From Drosophila persimilis (lineage: Eukaryota; Arthropoda; Insecta; Diptera; Drosophilidae): a DNA stretch of 64,000 nt. The stretch covers positions 33,035 through 97,034 of the forward strand of contig NW_020825390.1 of NCBI RefSeq assembly GCF_003286085.1, given 5' to 3'. The first letter of the stretch is position 1, and each line of letters starts with the position of its first letter. Below are positions 30,537 to 41,900 of this stretch, piece after piece. Under the pieces are notes generated by a model. The model had not been told where the DNA came from. It searched no databases and worked only from the letters and a program-made list of their open reading frames with translations. Made by a program: the position numbers and the translations under genes.

Positions 30537-32730
30537 TGTAATATTCGACGCTTGTCGTGCCGTTTATTTGAATTATGAACGGCTAACTCCCAAAATTACA
30601 GCCTAAAACTAGGCAGAAAAAAAAAAAAATTCGAGTTGCAGAGCTTGTGAGCTTTAACCATACATAGAGTATCAGCTGTTTTGCGACCAAGTGGCAACAC
30701 TAAGATATGCAATTTTTCTGCTTTGCACTATATTTCATTAAATATTGCTGTGGCTGGATTCTGTATAACAGAAAAAGACCATAGAAGGTGTGGAAAAAAC
30801 GTGGGTTGCTGTACCTAGTAGTCCCAGCCTCTGTCTTTTTTACCTCGTGGCCGTCAGAGTGACCGGCAGTGAAAAAAGAAGTCTGCTTGAGCTGACCCAG
30901 TTCTCTAAACAAGGTCAAGCCCAAAGTCAAAGCCTAGTGCAAGTGCCAAGTGCGGCTCAAAGTGATCATTGAATTTGAGTGGACGCGCCAGTTATATATC
31001 GCCAATACTGGGGCAGCCGTTCGACCATTTGGAAACGAGCGCCCCCAGTGTATCAACATTTTTCGAAACAGTGGTGCAATTCTGTTGAGGATTAGCACCA
31101 CTAGTATCTACGTATTGAAACGCTGGTCTAGAAGATACAGATTGGTTATTCCCGGAGACCTCTTGGCCACGTGCCCGTACCACCGTTCGGTAGCCGAGGG
31201 CATGGACTTGCTCCTCAAGTAAACCCGATCGGTGTGCTCTGCAATCTTCGCCTGGACACGTTCGACCCATGGGGATGAGCTGAGTGACTCTTCAAATAAA
31301 CCAGTCCCCCCCACGAGCAATCCAGTGTGCGAGGGTACCTAACCTCACGCCGCAGATGGACCGCGGTCATTGACCCCTGGCATCGGAAGCAGCTGATGTT
31401 ACCTGCGCCCGGTACAATCGTGTGCCACCTTCAGACCTCGAGTGGGAACTCGGTCTCCAGCCGGGAAGCATCGAACCCGCATCGGATTTAGTTATATTCT
31501 CTATCTTTCTTTCGAAATTAGACCCGATATGCGAAACCCTGTTTTTTTTTATCCGCTTTCTGTCTAACAATGTTCTTTTGATACGGCAAAAATGTGCAAA
31601 AGCCAAGTAAATACGGTATAAACCAAAAGGGAATTCCTGTCCATGGGCTAAGTCGAACTTGAACAAATGAGTAGTGTATTAATACCAATTATTTTTACAG
31701 TTTTTGATTTTGGTTGCCACGCATTCATCTCATCATCTATGCAGATACTCATCACAATCACACACATCATCATACTCATCCACCCATCAAATCACCTCAT
31801 CCAACACACAACGAAAGATCTTTCTGCGTGGGAGTCAAAGTTATTAATCGTTTCGTAAGTGATTATAAAAAAAAAAAAAAACAAGTAAGCCATCGGAAAA
31901 GAATGAATGTGCGGTAACTATTCGTTGGTCTTCAACCATGATCACGGTTTTACACACGTAGTACTCATGCCTTTAAACGACTTTCCATATACCCGATTTT
32001 TGTCTGGTTTTGGCACTGCCCAAGTACCGTAATGACATATGACGTTTCCTTGTTCATATGATGAACACGTACCTATTTCTTGCCTTTATCTATACATACT
32101 ACTAATCATTTTTATAGATTTAAGAACATTATACGCTACCTCGCCCCTATGATACTCTTAATACTAGTAATACTCTATAAATGTAAGACGATACCGAGTA
32201 GCAGGCGTATATTAGGGACTAGATCCTATTAGCGTTAGGTTTGATAGGAGTTTAAATGAAGAATTATGGATTGTTTAAATAAAGTAGTTTTGGAAATGAA
32301 CCGTGGCTAAATAGATTATATCGGAACCATGCAACCTCGAAAAACGGAGATGTGACCCACCGCAGTCTTTGTTGGAGGGATCCTGACGATTAATAGGTGG
32401 CCCTGAAGGATCATGGTAGGGTGGGCGTTCTCGCCAATGGGCGATACCGCAGCCGACAAAGATCTGACCGGTGATCTTCTTCGTTCACGTGTACATGCTG
32501 ATCTGTCCCTTTGACCCCCCTGTATCCCGTTTCCTAGTATCCTTTCCCTACTCGTACGCGATTTTTTTTATAAATTCTTATCTCGACCATTTGCCAGAGC
32601 TATAAATGGGTAGTAAAATTTCCTCCATGCCCACACCCCGCCGACCAGAGACAAAAGCCGAAGCCAGCGCGTACTTCCTACTCCCGTTTACTTATCATCA
32701 GCTCCTCGACCCTGTACGTTGTATGCTACA
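30537..32730 (+). repeat. 5' LTR of Ulysses/Osvaldo-like element
   Basis: TGTAATATTCG...TGCTACA, 2194 bp. It matches 38582-40777 throughout, apart from single-base differences in two A-runs. Short open frames inside are identical in both LTRs simply because the LTRs are; none looks like a gene. Confidence 0.93.
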
Positions 32731-32813
32731 GGTAAAGACAAATTTTAAATGGCAATTGGTTCGAAAAGTCTGTCACGATTTTATGGCAGGGTTTCTTAAA
32801 GAATTTGTAAATT

Positions 32814-32831
32814 TGGCGCCCAACGTGGGGC
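32814..32831 (+). promoter_or_regulatory. tRNA-Lys primer binding site
   Basis: TGGCGCCCAACGTGGGGC is the primer-binding sequence known for tRNA-Lys1,2 in several retroviruses. It lies 83 nt after the end of the 5' LTR rather than next to it. Confidence 0.8.
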
Positions 32832-33723
32832 CCTTCTTCGGCTTGCCCCGACCAAGAAAGTTTTATAAAGTCATCAACACCAATGCGAGCTGCATCTCAA
32901 TGCAGTGGCACAAGACTTATTCCTTCATCCATTAATTCCCAACAGATATACATGGTCGTGCATTGTCTGGGTGATTGACTTCGAGTAGCTGGATTGCGTA
33001 GCAGTTTCTAAAAGACTTTAAAGCCCCGCGCTCGAGGTTAATCAAATTACTAGGCATAGTAACGAACCTGTAGTATCTGGCCGGATAGGCCACTCCGCTA
33101 AATAGCGCGTTCTAATGTTTCGGTCGGATTTAGGTTTCAAAGTGGATTAGCTCTACTGCCTACCCACCAAGATGGGAGCGTGTTGTTTGGGGGATGAACT
33201 TGTCCATACCGTTGCTGATCATTGTCTGCCGTTTTGGCCTGGATCAGGTTAGTCAGTGGTTTAGAGCTACGGCCTGCCCGCGAACGAAGGCAATAGAATC
33301 GGAGATGGTATATTTCCTGGGTCAGCATAACCTTGTCTTCTTCTTCAGTTTTTCTATTGTTGTTCCGTTTTTTTTTGTTTGACAGACGTAGGTGGAATGG
33401 CTCTACTGTATTGTGGTTCTGGACGACCTACAGTTTTTGCGACCTACAGTATAAGTAGAGGGCCATCGGTTTGTCAGGGTTTCGGATTGCTCGGATATCC
33501 GTCAGTGGTGTAGAACTACCGAACGGTCCCAGTTCATCCGATGACTCATTGTACTGATTGTTGATTGTTAATAATATCACCAGAGTCAGTGGGGGACACA
33601 CTCCTATTAGACGAATGTTGCATGGTTTCCGAATTTTGTGGATACAGAGTAGATATATCGATCGTTAAAAGTTAATAATCGAGAGTAGAAAAGAAAATCA
33701 TATATTAGTAAAATTAGGATAGG
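32832..33723 (+). other. Untranslated leader of the Ulysses/Osvaldo-like element
   Basis: About 890 nt between the primer site and gag, with no convincing frame. It probably holds packaging and dimerisation signals, which I cannot identify from sequence. Confidence 0.6.
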
Positions 33724-35283
33724 ATGTCATTGGATTGGAGTTTTGACGAGATTGATCAAAACGACCATTCCGATATTATCTGTTGTATTTGCGTAAGACA
33801 GGTAGAATATCGGACACAGCTTTTAAGAACAAGTTGTAACCACGTATTTCATTTAGTGTGTTTTAATACGAGAAGAGGTGAAAAGACCGTGTGCCCGGCG
33901 TGCAACAAGCCCCTACAATCATCTGCTCCTAGCTTAGCTGAGGAATTAGCCGTAGCGCAGGCGTCCGCCTCGAACGTAGAGTCTTCTCAGCTTCGAATGA
34001 GAACCAGATCACAGCGTGTGACAGCAGGTCCAGCTGCGAATACTGAAAATTTACCTTCCGTTGGTCCAACTGAAGTCGGTGTACCAATCATGCCAGTTCA
34101 GAGTAGCGAGCCAGCGAATGAAGCAAGCCCAGGCTTGGCTCAAATGGCACAGGCGTTGACGGACGCTATGGGTCAAATCGGGTTGTTGTCTCAAGCCATG
34201 ACTCAAATGACTCAGACTATGGAAATAGGATTCCAACGTTTGGCAAGTCCAACGGTACAGCCGCCGAATGACCAAGCTGCTGGATCTTCACAGCCTAGTG
34301 GAGAAAATCAAACCTTCGAACAGTTGTTCCAAATACCAACTCGAGAATCCGTAGGTGCCCCGATAAATCAGGCTAATGAGTCTAATGTCTCGGTAACCCC
34401 ATGGGGATCCCAACAGATAGCGGGACTACGACCAGATAGGATTGGACAAATAATCGCAGGATGGAAGGTGCGGTTTTCCGGAAATTCGTCCATGTCGGTG
34501 GAAGATTTCATATATCGGATAGAAGCGCTAACCAAACAGACCTTAGAGGGTAATCTCGATCTAGTGGCCAGAAACGCCATTTATTTATTTGAAGCCAGTG
34601 CGAGCGAGTGGTTTTGGCGTTACCATAAAAGCGTACCATCCGTGACCTGGCCGCAGCTAAGTACAGCCTTAAAAACTCGATTTAGAGATGGGCGTACCGA
34701 TCTGGAAATTCGTACGGCAATAGTGCAACGAAAGCAGAAGCCGCACGAACTATTTGATACATTTTACGAAGCCATTGTAACCTTGTCCGACAAACTAGTC
34801 AACCCCATGTCCGAAATGTCGCTGTTGGAAGTGCTAAAGTCGAATCTCTTGGCCGATATCCAACATGAAATTTTATACATTCCCATTCTGTCAGTAGCAC
34901 AATTGCGCAACATAGTGCGTACTCGCGAACGGTTTTTGCAATCAGTGGCTAAGCCTATGGGCAGCGCTGAGCCGAAGCGTAATCCTATACGACGACAGGT
35001 GCATGAAATTGTGGTACAGACAGACAAGGAAGGCGATGAGGTCGATGAAACAGAACAGCTAGATATCGGTGCAGTAACCCTTTCCTGTTGGAACTGTGGT
35101 TGTCAGGGGCATCGGTATCAAGACTGCGTAGGTGATCGCACCGTCTTTTGTTACGGCTGTGGCAAACGGGATACGTATAAACCGTCGTGCTCTAGGTGCA
35201 ACGATCCAAAAAACTCGTCAAGCCGTGCACAATCGACAGGTGCACGCAAACCAAACAGTTCGAAAGCAACGAACACCATTTAA
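33724..35283 (+). CDS. gag: Gag with N-terminal RING-H2 finger
   Basis: 519 codons from ATG 33724. Residues 20-60 form a full RING-H2 pattern: C20-x2-C23, C38-x-H40, H43-x2-C46, C57-x2-C60. A Q/M-rich, low-complexity stretch follows (about 140-180). The capsid-like domain spans about 235-410 (RFSGNSSMSVEDFIYRIEAL, then FRDGRTDLEIR). A CCHC knuckle is at 456-469 (CWNC-GCQG-H) and a degenerate one at 476-489, where the His is replaced. It is the capsid/nucleocapsid precursor. The RING could give E3 ubiquitin-ligase-like or protein-binding activity; that is inference. The gene ends in TAA, with pol in the same frame downstream. Confidence 0.85.
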   Translation: MSLDWSFDEIDQNDHSDIICCICVRQVEYRTQLLRTSCNHVFHLVCFNTRRGEKTVCPACNKPLQSSAPSLAEELAVAQASASNVESSQLRMRTRSQRVTAGPAANTENLPSVGPTEVGVPIMPVQSSEPANEASPGLAQMAQALTDAMGQIGLLSQAMTQMTQTMEIGFQRLASPTVQPPNDQAAGSSQPSGENQTFEQLFQIPTRESVGAPINQANESNVSVTPWGSQQIAGLRPDRIGQIIAGWKVRFSGNSSMSVEDFIYRIEALTKQTLEGNLDLVARNAIYLFEASASEWFWRYHKSVPSVTWPQLSTALKTRFRDGRTDLEIRTAIVQRKQKPHELFDTFYEAIVTLSDKLVNPMSEMSLLEVLKSNLLADIQHEILYIPILSVAQLRNIVRTRERFLQSVAKPMGSAEPKRNPIRRQVHEIVVQTDKEGDEVDETEQLDIGAVTLSCWNCGCQGHRYQDCVGDRTVFCYGCGKRDTYKPSCSRCNDPKNSSSRAQSTGARKPNSSKATNTI

Positions 35284-35319
35284 TGGACGTTTCGACAGTT
35301 CCATTACTCCCTGACTTAA

Positions 35320-38300
35320 AAAAAACTCCCAGACATTCCTTCACCCACTTGTATTTTACCCCCAAGTGAGGACCGAATTCCATTACCGACTCGATCTCGA
35401 AAGCGATTGCTCCAATATCGGCAAACTGTCAAAACCGAGCGCTCTAACGTATTGGCGTCAGTCGTTAATACGTCTAAGGACTGGCGACCCTATGCGGAAG
35501 TCACCGTACTGGGAAGGACGCTCAGTGGACTGATGGACACCGGTGCATCCATAAGTTGCATAGGTGGGAAGTTTGCGGCCGACCTGGTTCAGAATCCGAA
35601 CCAGATCAAGCCTGTGAGAGCAGCAGTACGTACGGCGGATGGGCAGAGCCAGCCAATAATTGGCAAGGTCACCACCGAAGTGGGTTTTCAAGGCCAGAAG
35701 AAAGTCTTGAAATTGTTTGTAGTCCCATCCTTGGCGCAAGACCTATATCTAGGCATAGACTTCTGGTCTCGTTTTAATTTGTTACCTGCTTTTCTAGCCA
35801 ATAAATCATCCAGTCCAGAGGTGTCAAGCTTAGCATTTGATAGTACGTTACATGTGTGTTTGTCGAAGCATCAGCAAGCTCAGTTAGCAGAGACGGTCAA
35901 CTTGTTTCCCTCCTTTGCGAAGCAAGGTCTGGGAAAAACCGGCTGGTTGTCGCACGATATTGAAGTGGGCAGCGCAAAGGCAATAAAGCAACGACATTAT
36001 GCTGTGTCTCCAGCCGTTGAAAAGCTAATGTACGTAGAGGTAGACCGAATGTTAGCTCTTGGAGTAATCGAAGAATCAGATAGCGCATGGTCGTCACCCG
36101 TGGTCCTCGTTCGTAAACCGGGAAAGGTGCGATTATGCATCGACAGTCGGAAACTGAACGAAGTCACTGTTAAGAACGCTTATCCCATGCCATTGATCGA
36201 TGGCATTCTCAGTCGGCTTCCTCGAGCTGAGTTCATTTCAAGCATCGATTTGAAGGATGCCTATTGGCAAATTCCGCTGGAAGTAAGCGCTCGTGAAAAA
36301 ACGGCGTTTACCATCCCAGGGCGCCCGTTGTATCAGTACACGGTCATGCCCTTTGGGTTGTGTAATGCACCCCAAACGATGTCCAAGTTGATGGATAAAG
36401 TGATACCGCCATCTCTACGAAATGAGATATTTATTTATCTAGACGATTTGTTGGTGATCTCTGAATCCTTTGAGCAGCATATTCAAGTCCTCAATGTCCT
36501 GTCTGCCCGATTACGCGAAGCTGGTCTGACCATAAACGTGGAGAAGTCCAAATTTTGCCTAAAGGAGATCAAATACCTAGGACATATTATAGGCAACGGA
36601 ACGATCCAGACAGATGTTGAGAAGGTCCAAGCGATTCAAGAGTTTCCGGTCCCCCGATCCGTGAAACAAGTCCGTAGGTTCTTAGGTCTCACTGGTTGGT
36701 ACCACAAATTCATAAAAAATTATGCGGGTATCGCAGCACCAATCTCAGATACACTTAAGAGCAAGCGAAAATTTGAATGGACCGATGAAGCACAGAACGC
36801 GTTCGATTCCTTAAAATCACAGATGTGTAACGCTCCTGTGTTGCACAGTCCCGATTTTACCATTCCTTTTTCAATCCATTGTGATGCGAGTCACACAGGA
36901 GTGGGTGGTGTCCTGATGCAATCAGATGAAGATGGCAACGAGGTACCCATCGCTTTTATGTCACGCAAATTGAACCAATGTCAACGTAATTATTCCGTAA
37001 CCGAAAAAGAGTGTTTGGCAGCGGTCATGTGCGTCAAGAAATTTAGAGCGTATGTAGAAGGGCATCAGTTTTCCATTATTACCGATCATGCCTCATTAAA
37101 ATGGCTGATGTCACAGGCTGACCTAAACTCGAGACTAGCTCGATGGGCCCTGAAACTGCAAGGCTTCACCTTTAAGATTTTTCATAGAAAGGGTAGTCAG
37201 AACATCGTTCCGGATGCCTTATCACGAGTGCATACCGAAGACTTATCGTATATTGGCATTGATAGCCTAGTGGACCTTCAATCGGAAGCGTTTAAATCCA
37301 CTGACTATCAGGAACTCATTGCGAAAATTCAAGCTAATCCAGATCGTTTACCTGATGTAAAAGTAATGGATAACCTTCTGTATCGTCGAGCTGAACACGC
37401 CACTGGTGAGCAAATTAGTGACGACATGTGCTGGAAACTGTGGGTTCCCAGAGCTCTGGTGACAGAAGTGCTTAAACAAGGCCACGAACATCCCTTAGCT
37501 TCTCACAGTGGGATCAATAAGACGCTAGAACGAGTTCGACGCTTCTATTATTGGCCAAATTTAGTGGGCGATGTAAAAGCTTTTATCAACAATTGCGAAG
37601 TGTGCAAATGTTGTAAGCACCCCAATCGTCCTCTACGTCCTCCAATGGGCAAAGCAGGAGAGACCTTTCGGCTATTTCAGAAACTTTACGTCGATTTTCT
37701 AGGTCCGTACCCCCGAAGTCGATCTGGAAATATAGGCATTTTTGTAGTACTCGATCATTTTTCTAAATTTCCTTTCCTAAAAGTGGTAAAGAAATTTACG
37801 GCGGATGCCGTAATTCGGTTCATGGAGGAAGACCTGTTTCATTGCTTTGGAGTCCCGGAAGTGATAGTGTCAGATAACGGTGTTCAATTCAAGTCACACA
37901 AGTTTAATGATCTGTTAGCGAAATACCAAATTCGACATTCGTACACCGCCGCCTACGCTCCCCAAACCAATGCCTCAGAGCGGGTAAATCGCTCAGTACT
38001 CGCTGCTATCAAAGCGTACATTAAGCCCGATCAATCCAATTGGGATGAGCAGATTAGCTTCATTACTTGTGCGTTACGGTCCAGTGTGCATGCAGCCGTC
38101 AAAAGTAGCCCATATCGTGTTGCTTTTGGCCAAAACATGATTACTGGCGGTTCCACTTATCAACTCCTACGAAACCTCAGTATGTTGGAGGACCGAACTG
38201 TGGTATTTGATCGCGACGATTCCTTCGAGCTAATTCGCAAGACCGCTGCAGAAGCAATGAAACAGCAGCATGTTCGAAACGAAAATATCTATAATCTTCG

Positions 38301-38508
38301 AAGCCGAGAAGTAAACTTTCAAGTGGGTCAAGAAGTTTATAGACGAAATTTTGATCAGAGTAGTTTTGTGAAAGGCTTTAATGCGAAACTGGCACCTACG
38401 TTTCGGAAAGCCCGCATTAAGAAAAGACTCGGGAACAGCTACTATGAGCTGGAAGACTTCCAGGGTCGCTTTATAGGTAAATATCACGCAAAAGATATTA
38501 AACAATAA
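35320..38508 (+). CDS. pol: Pol: protease, RT, RNase H, integrase
   Basis: The frame is open from about 35320, with homology from about 35407; there is no ATG at the start. Protease D-T-G-A-S lies near 35539. RT follows with CIDSRKLNE near 36138, SIDLKDAYWQIPL near 36244, FGLCNAPQT near 36355 and catalytic YLDD near 36439. RNase H shows HCDASHTG near 36880 and TEKECLAA near 37005. Integrase has the zinc-binding HHCC region near 37480-37620, D in YVDFLGPY near 37690, SDNGVQF near 37872 and E in NASERVNRS near 37975. All catalytic residues appear present. Gag and pol share a frame but are separated by stops near 35281 and 35317, so readthrough, reinitiation or splicing would be needed. Confidence 0.88.
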   Translation, partial: KKLPDIPSPTCILPPSEDRIPLPTRSRKRLLQYRQTVKTERSNVLASVVNTSKDWRPYAEVTVLGRTLSGLMDTGASISCIGGKFAADLVQNPNQIKPVRAAVRTADGQSQPIIGKVTTEVGFQGQKKVLKLFVVPSLAQDLYLGIDFWSRFNLLPAFLANKSSSPEVSSLAFDSTLHVCLSKHQQAQLAETVNLFPSFAKQGLGKTGWLSHDIEVGSAKAIKQRHYAVSPAVEKLMYVEVDRMLALGVIEESDSAWSSPVVLVRKPGKVRLCIDSRKLNEVTVKNAYPMPLIDGILSRLPRAEFISSIDLKDAYWQIPLEVSAREKTAFTIPGRPLYQYTVMPFGLCNAPQTMSKLMDKVIPPSLRNEIFIYLDDLLVISESFEQHIQVLNVLSARLREAGLTINVEKSKFCLKEIKYLGHIIGNGTIQTDVEKVQAIQEFPVPRSVKQVRRFLGLTGWYHKFIKNYAGIAAPISDTLKSKRKFEWTDEAQNAFDSLKSQMCNAPVLHSPDFTIPFSIHCDASHTGVGGVLMQSDEDGNEVPIAFMSRKLNQCQRNYSVTEKECLAAVMCVKKFRAYVEGHQFSIITDHASLKWLMSQADLNSRLARWALKLQGFTFKIFHRKGSQNIVPDALSRVHTEDLSYIGIDSLVDLQSEAFKSTDYQELIAKIQANPDRLPDVKVMDNLLYRRAEHATGEQISDDMCWKLWVPRALVTEVLKQGHEHPLASHSGINKTLERVRRFYYWPNLVGDVKAFINNCEVCKCCKHPNRPLRPPMGKAGETFRLFQKLYVDFLGPYPRSRSGNIGIFVVLDHFSKFPFLKVVKKFTADAVIRFMEEDLFHCFGVPEVIVSDNGVQFKSHKFNDLLAKYQIRHSYTAAYAPQTNASERVNRSVLAAIKAYIKPDQSNWDEQISFITCALRSSVHAAVKSSPYRVAFGQNMITGGSTYQLLRNLSMLEDRTVVFDRDDSFELIRKTAAEAMKQQHVRNENIYNLRSREVNFQVGQEVYRRNFDQSSFVKGFNAKLAPTFRKARIKKRLGNSYYELEDFQGRFIGKYHAKDIKQ

Positions 38509-38581
38509 ATCGTATCAAGCACTCCAAGTGTGGATCACGCTTTGGTTAGCAAGACCCCAAAGTGTGATTTCAGCGGGGGGG
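38509..38581 (+). other. Short 3' leader and polypurine tract
   Basis: Seventy-three bases between the pol stop and the 3' LTR, ending in AGCGGGGGGG (38572-38581), the plus-strand primer. There is no room for env. Confidence 0.8.
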
Positions 38582-40777
38582 TGTAATATTCGACGCTTGT
38601 CGTGCCGTTTATTTGAATTATGAACGGCTAACTCCCAAAATTACAGCCTAAAACTAGGCAGAAAAAAAAAAAAAATTCGAGTTGCAGAGCTTGTGAGCTT
38701 TAACCATACATAGAGTATCAGCTGTTTTGCGACCAAGTGGCAACACTAAGATATGCAATTTTTCTGCTTTGCACTATATTTCATTAAATATTGCTGTGGC
38801 TGGATTCTGTATAACAGAAAAAGACCATAGAAGGTGTGGAAAAAACGTGGGTTGCTGTACCTAGTAGTCCCAGCCTCTGTCTTTTTTACCTCGTGGCCGT
38901 CAGAGTGACCGGCAGTGAAAAAAGAAGTCTGCTTGAGCTGACCCAGTTCTCTAAACAAGGTCAAGCCCAAAGTCAAAGCCTAGTGCAAGTGCCAAGTGCG
39001 GCTCAAAGTGATCATTGAATTTGAGTGGACGCGCCAGTTATATATCGCCAATACTGGGGCAGCCGTTCGACCATTTGGAAACGAGCGCCCCCAGTGTATC
39101 AACATTTTTCGAAACAGTGGTGCAATTCTGTTGAGGATTAGCACCACTAGTATCTACGTATTGAAACGCTGGTCTAGAAGATACAGATTGGTTATTCCCG
39201 GAGACCTCTTGGCCACGTGCCCGTACCACCGTTCGGTAGCCGAGGGCATGGACTTGCTCCTCAAGTAAACCCGATCGGTGTGCTCTGCAATCTTCGCCTG
39301 GACACGTTCGACCCATGGGGATGAGCTGAGTGACTCTTCAAATAAACCAGTCCCCCCCACGAGCAATCCAGTGTGCGAGGGTACCTAACCTCACGCCGCA
39401 GATGGACCGCGGTCATTGACCCCTGGCATCGGAAGCAGCTGATGTTACCTGCGCCCGGTACAATCGTGTGCCACCTTCAGACCTCGAGTGGGAACTCGGT
39501 CTCCAGCCGGGAAGCATCGAACCCGCATCGGATTTAGTTATATTCTCTATCTTTCTTTCGAAATTAGACCCGATATGCGAAACCCTGTTTTTTTTTATCC
39601 GCTTTCTGTCTAACAATGTTCTTTTGATACGGCAAAAATGTGCAAAAGCCAAGTAAATACGGTATAAACCAAAAGGGAATTCCTGTCCATGGGCTAAGTC
39701 GAACTTGAACAAATGAGTAGTGTATTAATACCAATTATTTTTACAGTTTTTGATTTTGGTTGCCACGCATTCATCTCATCATCTATGCAGATACTCATCA
39801 CAATCACACACATCATCATACTCATCCACCCATCAAATCACCTCATCCAACACACAACGAAAGATCTTTCTGCGTGGGAGTCAAAGTTATTAATCGTTTC
39901 GTAAGTGATTATAAAAAAAAAAAAAAAACAAGTAAGCCATCGGAAAAGAATGAATGTGCGGTAACTATTCGTTGGTCTTCAACCATGATCACGGTTTTAC
40001 ACACGTAGTACTCATGCCTTTAAACGACTTTCCATATACCCGATTTTTGTCTGGTTTTGGCACTGCCCAAGTACCGTAATGACATATGACGTTTCCTTGT
40101 TCATATGATGAACACGTACCTATTTCTTGCCTTTATCTATACATACTACTAATCATTTTTATAGATTTAAGAACATTATACGCTACCTCGCCCCTATGAT
40201 ACTCTTAATACTAGTAATACTCTATAAATGTAAGACGATACCGAGTAGCAGGCGTATATTAGGGACTAGATCCTATTAGCGTTAGGTTTGATAGGAGTTT
40301 AAATGAAGAATTATGGATTGTTTAAATAAAGTAGTTTTGGAAATGAACCGTGGCTAAATAGATTATATCGGAACCATGCAACCTCGAAAAACGGAGATGT
40401 GACCCACCGCAGTCTTTGTTGGAGGGATCCTGACGATTAATAGGTGGCCCTGAAGGATCATGGTAGGGTGGGCGTTCTCGCCAATGGGCGATACCGCAGC
40501 CGACAAAGATCTGACCGGTGATCTTCTTCGTTCACGTGTACATGCTGATCTGTCCCTTTGACCCCCCTGTATCCCGTTTCCTAGTATCCTTTCCCTACTC
40601 GTACGCGATTTTTTTTATAAATTCTTATCTCGACCATTTGCCAGAGCTATAAATGGGTAGTAAAATTTCCTCCATGCCCACACCCCGCCGACCAGAGACA
40701 AAAGCCGAAGCCAGCGCGTACTTCCTACTCCCGTTTACTTATCATCAGCTCCTCGACCCTGTACGTTGTATGCTACA
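38582..40777 (+). repeat. 3' LTR of Ulysses/Osvaldo-like element
   Basis: 2196 bp, starting TGTAATATTCG directly after the polypurine tract and ending TGCTACA before the target duplication TGCC. Near-identical to the 5' LTR. Confidence 0.93.
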
Positions 40778-40798
40778 TGCCCGCAAAAATTAAAAAAA

Positions 40799-41899
40799 AC
40801 GAGGGGGAACGTTGTGAGTTGCTGCGGACACCGCAACTCTACAGTTATACCCGATACTAAGTCAGTATGGCTTTCCTCCGGCAGACGCCGCTAATATTAA
40901 ACGACACGACAAAGAGTGCGTGCGAGAGAGACAGAAAATCAGTCTGAGCGTGATGTCACGCGCTGCGTAGCCACTGCAAATTGATTTGTTCCTTTTGGCT
41001 ACAAAAATTATCTGATCTGATCCAGATTCAGCAATCTGATAGATATGGTCGTTATCTATGATTCCCCGTTTTTAGTTTTCTCGAATCTGCAATATTGTGG
41101 ATGCAACAGATTTTCGTCCTTTGTGTGGGCGAAAGGGGGTGGGGCGAAATTTTGAGATACACGTTTTATAGTGAGATCTAAGAGAAGTGCGGATTCCAAA
41201 TTTGGTTACTCTAGCGTTAATAGTCTTTGAGATTTGTGAATATCCCCAGATTTGCATCCTTTGCGGGGGCGGAAGGGGGTGTGGCGAAATTTTGAAACAA
41301 ACTCGTCTCGGTCTGATATATTAGGAGTGTGGATACCAAATTTGGTTGCTCTAGCTTTTATAGTCTCTGAGATCTAGGCGCTAATGTTTTACTCTAAGCA
41401 AAGCCGCCTATGCTACCTGTGTGTTAGAGAGAGACAGGGCGAGAAAAAATGAAATTGTTTTCTTGATGCTGGCTATAATAGTAATACGATCCAATTTAGA
41501 TTCTGCAGTCTAAAAGATATGGTCATTCTCTACGATTCTGCGTTTTTTGTTTTCTCGTATCTTTAAAATTGTGGATGCCACAGATTTTCGCCCTTTGTGG
41601 GGGCGGAATATTTTTGTAGCAGTGACATATCACAGAAGTCTGGATCCAAAACATCGTTGCTCTAGCTCTTATAGTCTTTGAGCATTAGGCGCTGAAGGGG
41701 ACGGACAGACGGACAGACGGACGGACGGACAGACGGACAGACGGACAGACAGACATGGCTCAATCGACTCGGCTATTGATGCTGATCAAGAATATATATA
41801 CTTTATGGGGTCGGAAACGATTCCTTCTGGACGTTACACACATCCACTTTTACCACAAATCTAATATACCCCAATACTCATTTTGAGTATCGGGTATAA
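40799..41899 (-). mobile_element. DINE-1 / Helentron-type element, copy 7
   Basis: Minus orientation. Its left flank (GCCCGCAAAAATTAAAAAA) is identical to that of copy 9 at 46224. GGAC tract 41698-41755. About 35 bp are missing near 41608 compared with other long copies. Confidence 0.87.
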
Positions 41900-41900
41900 A

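Larger units (their letters stand above)
30537..40777 (+). mobile_element. Ulysses/Osvaldo-like LTR retrotransposon, structurally complete
   Basis: A 10.2-kb Ty3/gypsy element with 2.2-kb LTRs, a tRNA-Lys primer site, gag, pol and polypurine tract, flanked by a 4-bp duplication TGCC (30533-30536 and 40778-40781). Long LTRs, lysine primer and lack of env resemble Ulysses and Osvaldo of Drosophila; the assignment is by recall. The LTRs are almost identical (differences seen only in A-run lengths), so insertion is recent. The target is an F2 3' region already present in the array. Confidence 0.88.

Noticed and set aside
31422..31917. Short frames inside the 5' LTR, repeated identically at 39468-40008
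   Set aside because: Identity only reflects LTR identity; the frames are short, overlapping and without motifs, so I do not call an LTR-encoded gene.
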